Shown here one piece after another: positions 35,426 through 44,438 of a stretch of 64,000 nt of DNA (the first letter of the stretch is position 1; every line of letters starts with the position of its first letter). The position numbers and the translations under genes are program-made. The stretch lies in contig JAHEBJ010000002.1 in NCBI GenBank assembly GCA_024642285.1, forward strand, positions 1-64,000. Direction: 5' to 3'. The stretch comes from Sphingobacteriales bacterium (GTDB taxonomy: Bacteria; Bacteroidota; Bacteroidia; Chitinophagales; Chitinophagaceae). A model generated the notes under the pieces. The model saw only the letters and a list, made by a program, of their open reading frames with translations. It was not told the DNA's origin and did no database searches.

Positions 35426-37123
35426 ATGAACAAACGGTGGAAAATATTAACCCCCGACGAAGAGAAGGTAACTTCCGTATGCAATGCTCTAAAAATTAAC
35501 CCTGCCATTTGTCGTGTTTTAGTTGAACGGGGCTTTGATACATTTGATAGTACAAAAGAATTTTTCAGGCCCGAGCTAACCCAACTTCACGATCCTTTTC
35601 TCATGAAGGATATGGATAAGGCGGTAACACGAATCCTCTCAGCTTTCGAAAAAAATGAAAAGATTTTAGTCTTTGGCGATTACGATGTTGATGGCACAAC
35701 TTCGGTTGCCAGCATGTATAAATTTTTGTGTAAAATTTATGATCCGGCACTCATCGATTTTTATATTCCGCATCGATACAGGGAAGGTTACGGTGTAAGT
35801 AAGATGGGTATTGATTTTGCCGCTGATAATAATTTCGCTTTAATTATTTCGCTTGATTGCGGAATTAAATCAGTTGAACTCATTGCCTATGCAAAAAACA
35901 AAGGCATAGACTTTATTGTTTGCGACCATCATTTACCCGATAACGTATTACCGGCGGCGATTGCCATTCTAAATCCTAAACAAAATGACTGCGACTATCC
36001 TTATAAAGAGCTTTGCGGATGTGGCGTTGGCTTTAAATTGATAACTGCACTTGCTCAACAATTAAACATTGAAGAAGAGCATTATTATTGTTATTTAGAT
36101 TTGGTTGCGGTTGCCATTGCAGCCGACATAGTGCCCATGACCGGCGAAAACAGGGTTCTTGCCTATTTCGGACTTGAAAAAATTAACAGCCAGCCCAACC
36201 CCGGCATTAAAGCACTTATACTTTTAGGTAATATTCAAACAAAATTATCGATCAACAATGTGGTTTTTGTAATTGCTCCCCGTGTAAATGCAGCGGGCCG
36301 TATGGACGATGCGAAAAAAGCAGTGCAGTTATTTATTGAAGAAGACTATGAGAAGGCGTTGGAGTTCGCAGAAATGCTGCACAGCGATAATACTGATCGA
36401 AAGGAAGCCGACAGCAGCATTACTGCCGAAGCTCTGGAATTAATTGCTGAAGACCCATCTCTGCAAAATAAAAAAACTACAGTTGTTTACCGAAAAAACT
36501 GGCACAAAGGTGTTGTTGGCATTGTTGCCAGCCGGCTCATTGAAACCTATTACAGACCTACAGTTGTGCTTACACAAAGTGGTGAGGTTGTTGCTGGCAG
36601 CGCCAGGAGTGTTGCAGGATTTAATTTGTACGAAGCCGTTCACGCCTGCAGGGAACACCTGTTGGGTTACGGCGGACATTTTGCTGCTGCAGGACTTTCA
36701 CTTTTGCCCGAAAATGTAGATGCTTTTGCAAACAAATTTGAAGAAGTGGTTTCGGCAACCATTCCCGATCATCTGCTGATTCCGGAAATTATAATTGACA
36801 CTGAAATTTCTTTTGCTGACCTGACTAAAAGTTTTTACCAGATCATTTGCCAGATGGAACCCTTTGGTCCGGAAAATATGAGACCGGTTTTTGTTGCCAG
36901 GAATGTTACCGACACAGGTTATTCAAAAATCGTAAAGGAAAAACATATTCGTTTTGTGGTAAAGCAGGATAAATTCTCATTTACAGGTATTGGTTTTAAC
37001 CTTGCCGAAAAATTTGATCTACTCAAAAAACCAATTGACCTTGTTTTTACGCTCGACGAAAATGATTGGAACGGCAATATCAGTTTACAACTAAAAGTTA
37101 TTGATCTGCGAAGCAGTGAGTAA
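35426..37123 (+). CDS. recJ: Single-stranded-DNA-specific exonuclease RecJ
   Basis: RecJ degrades single-stranded DNA 5' to 3' in recombination and mismatch repair. The 565 residues contain the DHH phosphoesterase motifs: VFGDYDVDGTTSVASMY, LDCGIKS, VCDHHLPD, DLVAVAIAADIVPM, PRVNAAGRMDDAKKAVQLF, and the DHHA1 signature GGHFAAAGLSL, followed by an OB-fold C-terminus. Full length. Its stop overlaps the ATG of the methyltransferase gene (TAATG). Confidence 0.95.
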   Translation: MNKRWKILTPDEEKVTSVCNALKINPAICRVLVERGFDTFDSTKEFFRPELTQLHDPFLMKDMDKAVTRILSAFEKNEKILVFGDYDVDGTTSVASMYKFLCKIYDPALIDFYIPHRYREGYGVSKMGIDFAADNNFALIISLDCGIKSVELIAYAKNKGIDFIVCDHHLPDNVLPAAIAILNPKQNDCDYPYKELCGCGVGFKLITALAQQLNIEEEHYYCYLDLVAVAIAADIVPMTGENRVLAYFGLEKINSQPNPGIKALILLGNIQTKLSINNVVFVIAPRVNAAGRMDDAKKAVQLFIEEDYEKALEFAEMLHSDNTDRKEADSSITAEALELIAEDPSLQNKKTTVVYRKNWHKGVVGIVASRLIETYYRPTVVLTQSGEVVAGSARSVAGFNLYEAVHACREHLLGYGGHFAAAGLSLLPENVDAFANKFEEVVSATIPDHLLIPEIIIDTEISFADLTKSFYQIICQMEPFGPENMRPVFVARNVTDTGYSKIVKEKHIRFVVKQDKFSFTGIGFNLAEKFDLLKKPIDLVFTLDENDWNGNISLQLKVIDLRSSE

Positions 37124-37788
37124 TGAAATTATTTACCTACATAAGTTATTTCTATTTCCTGCTGGATAATTGGGATTTTAAAATTGCATGGTACCTGATG
37201 AGGCAGGAAATAACCGGCGAAAAAAAATACAAAATAAATACCACCGGTGCTGATGAACTAGATAACCTGGAAGAAAAAGGCATTGATATTTCGCATGCCA
37301 CCGTTTACATGCCGGTAAGTTATTTTCTGCTTGAAGAAATTTTCAAACAATTACCAAATACCTGCAGAAATCATTTTTTGGACCTGGGTTGCGGAAAAGG
37401 AAGAGCGCTGTGTTTGTCTGCTCATGCAGGTTTCAAGCAGATAACAGGCGTTGACTTCGCTAAAGCACTGTGCGACCAGTCATTGGCAAACCTTGTGCTT
37501 ACCAAACTACAGCTTCCTGATTTTGAGTTTACTGTAATTAATAATGATGCTTTTTATTATGAAATTTCGGATGATGTGGATTGCATTTTTTTCTTCAACC
37601 CTTTTGATGAGATCATCTTGAGTGGGGTAGTAAAAAATATATCCGAAAGTTTACAAAACAAACCACGAAAGATTCATATCATCTACGTTAATCCATTATT
37701 TAAAGAATTGTTTTTAAAAGCGGGCTACACTCAAACCTGGCACAGCCAGAAAATGAAATATATAGAAGCAGTAATTTTAGAAAACTAA
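37123..37788 (+). CDS. Class I SAM-dependent methyltransferase
   Basis: A 221-residue methyltransferase with motif I in FLDLGCGKGRALCLSAHAG, motif II at ITGVDFAKALCDQS, and DCIFFFNPFDE as motif IV. Overall it resembles the small Dot1/class I family seen in bacteria. The substrate is unknown. The start is set by the TAATG overlap with recJ, which makes it the third gene of the prenyl synthase-recJ transcript. Confidence 0.8.
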   Translation: MKLFTYISYFYFLLDNWDFKIAWYLMRQEITGEKKYKINTTGADELDNLEEKGIDISHATVYMPVSYFLLEEIFKQLPNTCRNHFLDLGCGKGRALCLSAHAGFKQITGVDFAKALCDQSLANLVLTKLQLPDFEFTVINNDAFYYEISDDVDCIFFFNPFDEIILSGVVKNISESLQNKPRKIHIIYVNPLFKELFLKAGYTQTWHSQKMKYIEAVILEN

Positions 37789-37820
37789 AAAAGGGATTGC
37801 AGTTTTTGCAATCCCTTTTC
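37788..37820. terminator. Bidirectional terminator between methyltransferase and htpG
   Basis: AAAGGGATTGCA and TGCAATCCCTTT form a twelve-pair stem with a short T-rich loop, flanked by A-run and T-run. It serves two convergent genes. Confidence 0.9.
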
Positions 37821-37834
37821 TTTCACTTAGTGTT

Positions 37835-39652
37835 CTAACTCATCAGTTCTACACTACGGTTTATAAAACTTGTTAAACTGTTTCCTTTTAACAATCCCTG
37901 AGAAAGTAAAGCCAGGTCGGCAAGATTATGAACTAATTTTTCTTGTTTTTCCGGCGCCACTTCTGCAAGTACTGTTTTATAAATAGCATGGTTACCATTT
38001 ACTGTAAGCGTAACTTCGTCAGGCATTTGAGAATAAAATGCACCCATCCCGCCCTGCATAGCCGCCATATCTTTCATCCGGCGTATAAACTCGGGCCTTG
38101 TTGCCACAACTGGCGGCGCTTCCGTACTCAATCCTTTTACTTCTACCGACACATTTAATTCAGGAATCTGCACTGCAAATAATCCTTTCAGCTTTTCTTC
38201 ATCTTCTTTGCTCAAAACGCTATCACCACCCTCTTGTTTATCGATTAAGTTGTCGACTATATCACTGTCCACTCTCACAAACTGAACATTCTCCCACTTC
38301 ATTTCTATCTGACTAATGAAACCATTGTCGATAATAGTTTCGAGACTTACTACAATGTAACCCTTGGCTGACGCCTGTTGTATGTAAGCATCCTGCTGAA
38401 CCGGATTGGTTGTATAAAGTATAACCAGTTTACCATCTTTATTCTTTTGCAAAGTTTCCGTGGCCAACCTCAGCTCTTCTAACGTGTAATATTTATTTTC
38501 TTTACTGTCTTTTAAGATGTGAAACTTGTTTGCTTTCTCTAAAAATTTGTCATCCGTCATCATTCCGTACTTAACAAAAAGTCCCAGGCTCTCCCATTTT
38601 TCTTCAAATTGTTTCCGGTCTGCTTTAAAGATCTCTTCCAGTTTATCGGCTACTTTTTTAGTAATATGCGAATTAATCTTCCGCACATTTGGATCACCCT
38701 GCAGATAGCTGCGACTCACGTTCAGAGGGATATCCGGACTGTCGATCACACCATGCATAAGCATTAAAAATTCAGGTACAATATCTTTTACCTCATCGGT
38801 TACAAAAACCTGATTACAATACAATTGAATTTTATCTTTCTGAATCTCGTAGCTCTGCTTGATCTTTGGGAAGTACAAAATTCCTGTAAGATTAAATGGA
38901 TAATCAACATTCAGATGGATCCAAAACAATGGCGGCTCTCCAAATGGATATAATTCTTTATAAAAATTCTGGTAATCTTCGTCAGTTAATTCAGAAGGTT
39001 TTTTAGTCCATGCTGGCGCAGGATTATTGATCTGCTTGTCTTCAAAAAAGATTGGAATAGGTAAAAAGCGACAAAATTTTTCCAGCACGGTACTGATTCT
39101 TGATGGCTCCAGAAACTCTTCGCTTTCGGTATTCAGATGAAGGACAATATCTGTTCCCCTGTTTTCCTTTTCTGTTTCTTCCAAACTAAATTCCGGACTG
39201 CCATCACATTCCCAACGAACTGCTTTGCTACCTTCCTTAAAACTTTTTGAAATAACTTCTACTTTATCACTCACCATAAAAGAGCTGTAAAAGCCAAGTC
39301 CAAAATGACCAATGATGTTGGCCTCATTCTGTCCTTTATATTTCTCTAAAAATTCTTCGGCTCCGCTAAATGCAACCTGATTTAAATACTTATCAATCTC
39401 CTCTTCGGTCATTCCCAATCCGGTATCAGAAATGGTCAATGTCTTTTTCTCTTTATCAATTTTTATGTCAATTTTCAGATCGCCCAGTTCGCCTTTGGCT
39501 TCGCCGATGGAAGACAGGGTCTTCAATTTTTGGTTGGCATCAACGGCATTACTTACCAGTTCACGTATAAAAATGTCATGTTCGCTGTATAAAAATTTCT
39601 TAATAATTGGGAAAATGTTCTCGGTTTGTACCCGTATACTACCTTTTTGCAT
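37835..39652 (-). CDS. htpG: Hsp90-family chaperone HtpG
   Basis: HtpG is the bacterial Hsp90, an ATP-driven cytoplasmic chaperone. The true start is the ATG at 39652 (MQKGSIRVQTENIFPIIKKF, 605 residues); the open frame before it has no Hsp90 likeness. The GHKL ATPase site shows RELVSNAVDAN, ISDTGLGMTEEE and IGHFGLGFYSSFMV. The middle domain has NVSRSYLQGD and the C-terminal dimer domain follows. It is single, with a TATGTTTG box upstream. Confidence 0.95.
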   Translation of the reverse strand: MQKGSIRVQTENIFPIIKKFLYSEHDIFIRELVSNAVDANQKLKTLSSIGEAKGELGDLKIDIKIDKEKKTLTISDTGLGMTEEEIDKYLNQVAFSGAEEFLEKYKGQNEANIIGHFGLGFYSSFMVSDKVEVISKSFKEGSKAVRWECDGSPEFSLEETEKENRGTDIVLHLNTESEEFLEPSRISTVLEKFCRFLPIPIFFEDKQINNPAPAWTKKPSELTDEDYQNFYKELYPFGEPPLFWIHLNVDYPFNLTGILYFPKIKQSYEIQKDKIQLYCNQVFVTDEVKDIVPEFLMLMHGVIDSPDIPLNVSRSYLQGDPNVRKINSHITKKVADKLEEIFKADRKQFEEKWESLGLFVKYGMMTDDKFLEKANKFHILKDSKENKYYTLEELRLATETLQKNKDGKLVILYTTNPVQQDAYIQQASAKGYIVVSLETIIDNGFISQIEMKWENVQFVRVDSDIVDNLIDKQEGGDSVLSKEDEEKLKGLFAVQIPELNVSVEVKGLSTEAPPVVATRPEFIRRMKDMAAMQGGMGAFYSQMPDEVTLTVNGNHAIYKTVLAEVAPEKQEKLVHNLADLALLSQGLLKGNSLTSFINRSVELMS

Positions 39653-39679
39653 AGTTTGACTAGTTTTTTCAGAAGGGTG

Positions 39680-39687
39680 CAAACATA
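39680..39687 (-). promoter_or_regulatory. -7 box for htpG
   Basis: TATGTTTG on the minus strand fits TAnnTTTG, 28 bases before the ATG. No consensus -33 box, and no CIRCE-type inverted repeat is visible. Confidence 0.4.
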
Positions 39688-39801
39688 GTACCAAGCAAAA
39701 TTTGCTGTCAGCTTGGCATTTGGGGTGACTAAATAATCGCCACGAATGAGCGTAAGAATCATGAATTAAGGCCAACTGGGTTTTGCCAGTTTTTACAAAC
39801 T

Positions 39802-40524
39802 CTACTTTACTATTTCAATCTGATCATTGGTAAGCAGCGGCAGATTTTTAAACCGCAGGACAATGTTTCCGGTGGTGATCACATCTTTTTCGCAGTAGGC
39901 AACAATGCGTTCCAGGTTTTTCTCTTTCCAATAAACATCACCTACCATGCTACCGTCTATATCATCTTTGGGAGAAGGCACATCCAATACCGCCGCTAAA
40001 AGCTTTAGGGAAGTATAATGTTTGTAGTCACCGAAACGCCAATATTGAAAGGTATCGATCATATTGGTTTCCCAAGGTTTCATATTTTGAAAGTCGAGAA
40101 AGGGAGGAATTGACATGCGGTTGATCAACAATCTACGGCAGATGAATGGGATATCAAACTCTTTAATGTTATGTCCTGTAAAACTCCACCGGTTATTGTT
40201 CACTTCCATCTTCTGCAGGGTTTCAATAAAATCCTGCAGCAATAACTTTTCATCATCGCCATAAAAAGATTTTAAACGCAGTTGAAATGATTTTCCCTCC
40301 CGTTTAAAATAGCCAACGCTAATGCAGATCACTTTTGCGAATTCGGCCATAACACCTGCCCTTTGCGGATAAAATTCAGCCGCCATTATCTCTTCGGGTA
40401 ACTGGCGTAGCACTTTTTCCTGCCATAGCGTTTGCCAATCCTCACTCAATTCGGCAAATGTTGCCTTTTCAGATACCGTTTCAATATCTATCAGCAGCAG
40501 GTTTTCTAATCTTATGTTTTGCAT
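39802..40524 (-). CDS. Predicted 3'-5' exonuclease, DnaQ/PolB-like
   Basis: A 240-residue DEDD-type exonuclease. ExoI is LLLIDIETVSE near residue 12, ExoII is SFTGHNIKEFDIPFI, and ExoIII is AYCEKDVITT. This is the predicted PolB-like exonuclease family that stands alone without a polymerase, thought to act in DNA repair or nucleic acid turnover. Its true substrate is unknown. Stand-alone gene. Confidence 0.82.
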   Translation of the reverse strand: MQNIRLENLLLIDIETVSEKATFAELSEDWQTLWQEKVLRQLPEEIMAAEFYPQRAGVMAEFAKVICISVGYFKREGKSFQLRLKSFYGDDEKLLLQDFIETLQKMEVNNNRWSFTGHNIKEFDIPFICRRLLINRMSIPPFLDFQNMKPWETNMIDTFQYWRFGDYKHYTSLKLLAAVLDVPSPKDDIDGSMVGDVYWKEKNLERIVAYCEKDVITTGNIVLRFKNLPLLTNDQIEIVK

Positions 40525-40638
40525 CCTCTATCATTAAGAGTTACAAAATACAAATCGAAATCTAAATATGCAATTGGGAAAATGCTGAATGATGAATGAT
40601 AAATTCTTCCACAAAAACTCACTACTTAAAACTCACGC

Positions 40639-41259
40639 CTAAAACGTCACCCCTATAAAAATCTGAATACTCTGGCTCTTCCAGCTCTGCCTGTTATCAA
40701 TAGCATTCAATTCGGTTAACCCTAATTTATAACGAGCTCCAATATTTACAACCGGAATCTGTATCCAGATGCCGCCAATAGCCGCCCATTCACCATTCTT
40801 ATAAATATTGCCATTGCTTTTCAAACTGTCCACAGTTTCTTTAATCAATCCGCCATATGCAGGGCCAATTTGAAGTTTTACCCTTTTGCTATTTCCAACA
40901 TTAATATTCAATAAAACCGGCACTTCAAGATAGTTCATGCTGGCTTTTTTTTGACTGCCGCCAAGGAACAGATCATAATAAATATCATTGGCATCGTTAC
41001 TAAACTCAGAAGAAGTTTGTACAAAATTAATTTCGGGTTGTATACCAAATCGCCTGGTAATATTAAACTGCATAAAAGCCCCTGCCTGAAAATTAAATTT
41101 AAACCCTTCTTTATACGACATCCCCGTTATCTTATTAATATTAACACCTCCCTTTGCGCCAAAGCGAAAAAAGTTTTCACGATCGCCGTTTAAAGGATTG
41201 CGTTGTGCAAACGAACCTGTAGAAATTAAAAGAAAAACAACCAGAAGTAATTTTTGCAT
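40639..41259 (-). CDS. Small outer-membrane beta-barrel protein (PorT-like fold)
   Basis: A 206-residue protein with signal peptide MQKLLLVVFLLISTGSFA cut before QRNPLNG. The rest alternates hydrophobic residues in strands of about ten (FRFGAKGGVNINKI, FNFQAGAFMQFNI, FGIQPEINFVQTSSE, NYLEVPVLLNINVG, VKLQIGPAYGGLI) and ends in IQIFIGVTF, a typical terminal strand with Phe last. It fits the outer membrane beta-barrel/PorT domain group. The role is not known. Confidence 0.82.
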   Translation of the reverse strand: MQKLLLVVFLLISTGSFAQRNPLNGDRENFFRFGAKGGVNINKITGMSYKEGFKFNFQAGAFMQFNITRRFGIQPEINFVQTSSEFSNDANDIYYDLFLGGSQKKASMNYLEVPVLLNINVGNSKRVKLQIGPAYGGLIKETVDSLKSNGNIYKNGEWAAIGGIWIQIPVVNIGARYKLGLTELNAIDNRQSWKSQSIQIFIGVTF

Positions 41260-41348
41260 GATATTATTTTTATGGAGGATATCACATTTATGCCAATATT
41301 ATGCCAAAGAAAAACAATGTTTCGTAATCTTATTAAAAGAAAATAAAA

Positions 41349-41374
41349 AACCCCATCCTTTTCAGAATGGGGTT
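41349..41374 (-). terminator. fusA terminator
   Basis: AACCCCAT and ATGGGGTT form the stem, followed on the minus strand by TTTTTTATTT. It lies 25 bases after the fusA stop, so fusA transcripts end here and do not reach rpsJ. Confidence 0.85.
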
Positions 41375-41398
41375 GTATATAAAATAAATCAAACCGAT

Positions 41399-43549
41399 TT
41401 AATCTTCTGCAATCTTCACTTTACCTTTTTGTTTAGCTATCACTTCTTCTGCAATATTATTTGGTGCAGGATTGTAATGACTAAACTCCATGGTAGAAGT
41501 GGCACGACCGCTCGATAATGAACGCAGCTGCGTTACATAACCAAACATTTCACTCAACGGAACTTTGGCTTTAATAACCTGTACACCATGCTTGCTGTCC
41601 ATACCTTCCAGCATTCCACGGCGACGGTTTAAGTCACCCGTAACATCACCCATGTATTGATCAGGAGTAAGTACTTCTACTTTCATGATCGGCTCAAGTA
41701 AAACAGGTTTTGCTTTACGGCCGGCTTCACGGTAACCCTGCTTGGCACAAAGTTCAAATGACATGGCATCTGAATCCACCTGGTGGAAGCTACCGTCCTT
41801 AACAGTCACTTTCATACTCTCCATTGGGTAACCTGCCAATACACCTGTTGTCATTGCAGTTTCAAAACCTTTTTGAATGGCCGGTACAAATTCTTTTGGA
41901 ATGCTACCACCAAACAATTTATTCTCGAACTGGAAATTTGATTTTCCTTCTTTCAGGAACTCTTCATCCGCTGGCCCTATCTCAAAAATGATATCGGCAA
42001 ACTTACCACGACCGCCGGTTTGCTTTTTCAGAGTCTCCCGATGATCAATTGTATTGTGAAATGCTTCTTTATAAGCCACCTGAGGTGCTCCCTGGTTGAT
42101 CTCAACTTTGAACTCACGTTTCATCCTGTCGATGATGATCTCAAGGTGTAATTCACCCATTCCACTTAAAATGGTTTGTCCGGTTTCCTCATCAGTCTTT
42201 ACACGCAAGGTTGGATCTTCTTCCACCAGTTTGGCGATAGCCATACCCATCTTATCAACGTCGGCCTGTGTTTTAGGTTCTACCGCAACACTGATAACCG
42301 GCTCAGGGAAAGTCATTGCTTCCAGAACGATCGGATGATCTTCATTACAAAGTGTATCTCCTGTTTTGATATCCTTAAATCCTACAGCAGCTCCAATATC
42401 ACCGGCTTCAATATAATCAACCGGGTTTTGTTTGTTGGCATGCATCTGCATGATACGGCTGATACGCTCGTTCTTTCCGGTACGGGTGTTCAACACATAC
42501 GAACCCGAATCTAAACGACCGCTATATGCCCGGAAGAAGGCTAGACGACCCACAAATGGATCCGTCATTATCTTAAATGCCAATGCGCTGAATGGCTCCT
42601 TAGGATCGCAACTGCGCAATAACTCTTCACCTGTATCAGGATTTGTTCCTTTAACAGCTTCAATATCCTTTGGACCCGGCAGGTAACGTACGATAGCATC
42701 CAATGCTGTTTGAACTCCTTTGTTTTTAAAAGAAGAACCACACATCATCGGGATAATAGAAATATCGATTGTAGCCTTACGGATTGCTTCATGAATTTCA
42801 GCTTCGGTAATGGTATTCGGATCATCAAAGAATTTCTCTAACAGATTATCATCATAATCGGCAACGGCTTCAATCAGGTGCTGCCTCCACTCGTTCACTT
42901 CTTCCACCATATCTTCCGGAATGGGCACTTCGCTAAAAGTCATTCCTAAAGTGGCATCATCCCAAACCATGGCTTTCATGGTGATCAGATCAACCACACC
43001 TTTAAAATTATCTTCGGCACCTATCGGCAACTGCAAAGGCACAGCTTTAGCACCCAGCATTTCTTTGATCTGCTTTACAACATTTAAGAAATCTGCTCCG
43101 GCGCGGTCCATCTTGTTTACAAAACCAATACGTGGTACTTTGTAACGGTTAGCCTGGCGCCATACAGTTTCGCTCTGTGGCTCAACGCCAGATACAGCAC
43201 AAAACAGAGCTAATAAACCATCCAATACACGTAATGAACGCTCTACCTCTACAGTAAAGTCCACGTGACCCGGGGTATCAATAATGTTGAATTTATATTG
43301 CTTGGTATCGGGTGTTTTCTGCCCCTGTTCCATTGGAAAATTCCAAAAACAGGTAGTAGCAGCCGAAGTAATAGTAATACCTCTTTCCTGCTCCTGGGCC
43401 ATCCAGTCCATGGTAGCGGCACCATCGTGTACCTCACCTATTTTGTGGTTAACACCGGTATAATACAATATACGCTCGGTTGTGGTGGTTTTACCGGCAT
43501 CAATATGAGCGGCAATTCCAAAATTTCTTTGATAACGTAAATCTGCCAT
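41399..43549 (-). CDS. fusA: Elongation factor G
   Basis: EF-G drives translocation on the ribosome. The 716-residue protein has all GTPase motifs: [15 protein letters not shown] (G1), RGITITSA (G2), DTPGHVDF (G3), NKMDRAGAD (G4), CGSSFKNKG (G5), then domains II to V ending in [14 protein letters not shown]. It is the canonical housekeeping type, not a GTPase-dead variant. Unlike most Bacteroidota, it is not joined to rpsG on one side or rpsJ on the other: about 9.3 kb and 41 kb intervene. It has a full promoter with a long leader (about 190 bases) and its own terminator. Confidence 0.96.
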   Translation of the reverse strand: MADLRYQRNFGIAAHIDAGKTTTTERILYYTGVNHKIGEVHDGAATMDWMAQEQERGITITSAATTCFWNFPMEQGQKTPDTKQYKFNIIDTPGHVDFTVEVERSLRVLDGLLALFCAVSGVEPQSETVWRQANRYKVPRIGFVNKMDRAGADFLNVVKQIKEMLGAKAVPLQLPIGAEDNFKGVVDLITMKAMVWDDATLGMTFSEVPIPEDMVEEVNEWRQHLIEAVADYDDNLLEKFFDDPNTITEAEIHEAIRKATIDISIIPMMCGSSFKNKGVQTALDAIVRYLPGPKDIEAVKGTNPDTGEELLRSCDPKEPFSALAFKIMTDPFVGRLAFFRAYSGRLDSGSYVLNTRTGKNERISRIMQMHANKQNPVDYIEAGDIGAAVGFKDIKTGDTLCNEDHPIVLEAMTFPEPVISVAVEPKTQADVDKMGMAIAKLVEEDPTLRVKTDEETGQTILSGMGELHLEIIIDRMKREFKVEINQGAPQVAYKEAFHNTIDHRETLKKQTGGRGKFADIIFEIGPADEEFLKEGKSNFQFENKLFGGSIPKEFVPAIQKGFETAMTTGVLAGYPMESMKVTVKDGSFHQVDSDAMSFELCAKQGYREAGRKAKPVLLEPIMKVEVLTPDQYMGDVTGDLNRRRGMLEGMDSKHGVQVIKAKVPLSEMFGYVTQLRSLSSGRATSTMEFSHYNPAPNNIAEEVIAKQKGKVKIAED

Positions 43550-43725
43550 TTTTTTTTGTTTGCTCCTTTATCCAGTTAAGAAAAAAGGTTTGTTATTAAT
43601 TAAATTTTAATGTGATTGTTGATGAATGATATCTCCCGTAGGTAGTTCCCTGTAACGGGCTGGGCTGATATGTTTTACAATACTCTCATAGTGTGCTAAA
43701 TAAATACCGCTCCATCCTTGTATTA

Positions 43726-43744
43726 CCGCTGTACCTTTTAGCGG
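43726..43744 (-). other. 5' leader hairpin of fusA mRNA
   Basis: On the minus strand CCGCT pairs with AGCGG around a nine-base loop, at about the expected transcription start of the fusA promoter. Such a structure at the extreme 5' end could protect the mRNA or bind a regulator. The remaining ~170 bases of leader show no open frame. Confidence 0.45.
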
Positions 43745-43746
43745 CG

Positions 43747-43777
43747 CAAAGGTATGGTTTATTTGAATACGGGCAAA
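43747..43777 (-). promoter_or_regulatory. Promoter of fusA
   Basis: On the minus strand TTTG, 19 bases, TACCTTTG: a perfect Bacteroidota promoter. It sits between the stop of the GMC small subunit gene and fusA, about 197 bases before the fusA ATG. It makes fusA independent of the genes upstream. Confidence 0.7.
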
Positions 43778-43794
43778 GCGAAATATCTGCCTTT

Positions 43795-44409
43795 TTAAGC
43801 CCAGGCCTTATCGCCTTTTTTGTACGGATAAGCTCCGTCATATTTACCCGGTATGGGTAAAAACCGTAAAGCCTGCTTTGTACCAATCTCCGATGTGAAA
43901 TATCCCAACAGGGTTAGCTGTTTCATCAATGTATAATAATGTGGCGGTTCACCATAAAATTCTTTGAAGGCTTCCTTTGCCGCATCACGGGCGGATTTTT
44001 CCTTTTCATTTTTTGCTTCATTGAAAGCTTTTGCTTCGGCCTCAAGTGCAGTTAAAACGGCCATTCGCTGTTCGGGTGCCAGATCCACAAAATTCTTATC
44101 AAATTGTTTTTTACAACCTGCATCAAGGCTTGTCAAACCTTCTGTAAATGCTTTTTGCACTTCGGGGCGATAGCAATCGGTTGTGTACACATTCATAAAC
44201 TCACCAATCTTTGCTGCTTTTGCTCCGGGCGTATCGGTGTCTGGCAGGATGGTATCTCCTACTTCATCAAGCGTAGCAATGTTTGAAGCGGATAATAATC
44301 CCATTCCTTCTTTTACCGAAGATCTGCATCCCGATAAAAACACATCACCACCAATTAAAGCACCGCCGGTTAAAACGGCAATCATTTTTAAAAGCTCCCT
44401 ACGTTCCAT
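43795..44409 (-). CDS. Gluconate 2-dehydrogenase subunit 3-type small subunit, Tat signal
   Basis: A 204-residue partner subunit of a membrane-bound GMC dehydrogenase. The N-terminus MERRELLKMIAVLTGG has a twin-arginine pattern and then a lipobox-like FLSGC, so the complex is probably exported folded through Tat and held at the membrane. The mature part has the family pattern LDEVGDTILPDTDTPGAKAA, and FYGEPPHYYTLMKQLTLLGYFTSEIG near the end. The GMC catalytic subunit is the gene directly upstream (29 bases). Pairing with cytochrome c, as in glucoside 3-dehydrogenases, would complete the enzyme; a cytochrome c gene lies in the divergent half of the locus. Confidence 0.85.
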   Translation of the reverse strand: MERRELLKMIAVLTGGALIGGDVFLSGCRSSVKEGMGLLSASNIATLDEVGDTILPDTDTPGAKAAKIGEFMNVYTTDCYRPEVQKAFTEGLTSLDAGCKKQFDKNFVDLAPEQRMAVLTALEAEAKAFNEAKNEKEKSARDAAKEAFKEFYGEPPHYYTLMKQLTLLGYFTSEIGTKQALRFLPIPGKYDGAYPYKKGDKAWA

Positions 44410-44438
44410 AAAATTTATTTACTCAATTTTTAATTGGG

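Noticed and set aside
39653-39775. 41-residue extension at the HtpG N-terminus
   Set aside because: Hsp90 similarity begins at the Met at 39652, and a promoter-like box lies in the extension.
41399-43549. A second-type, GTPase-deficient EF-G
   Set aside because: All five G motifs are canonical, so it is the housekeeping factor.
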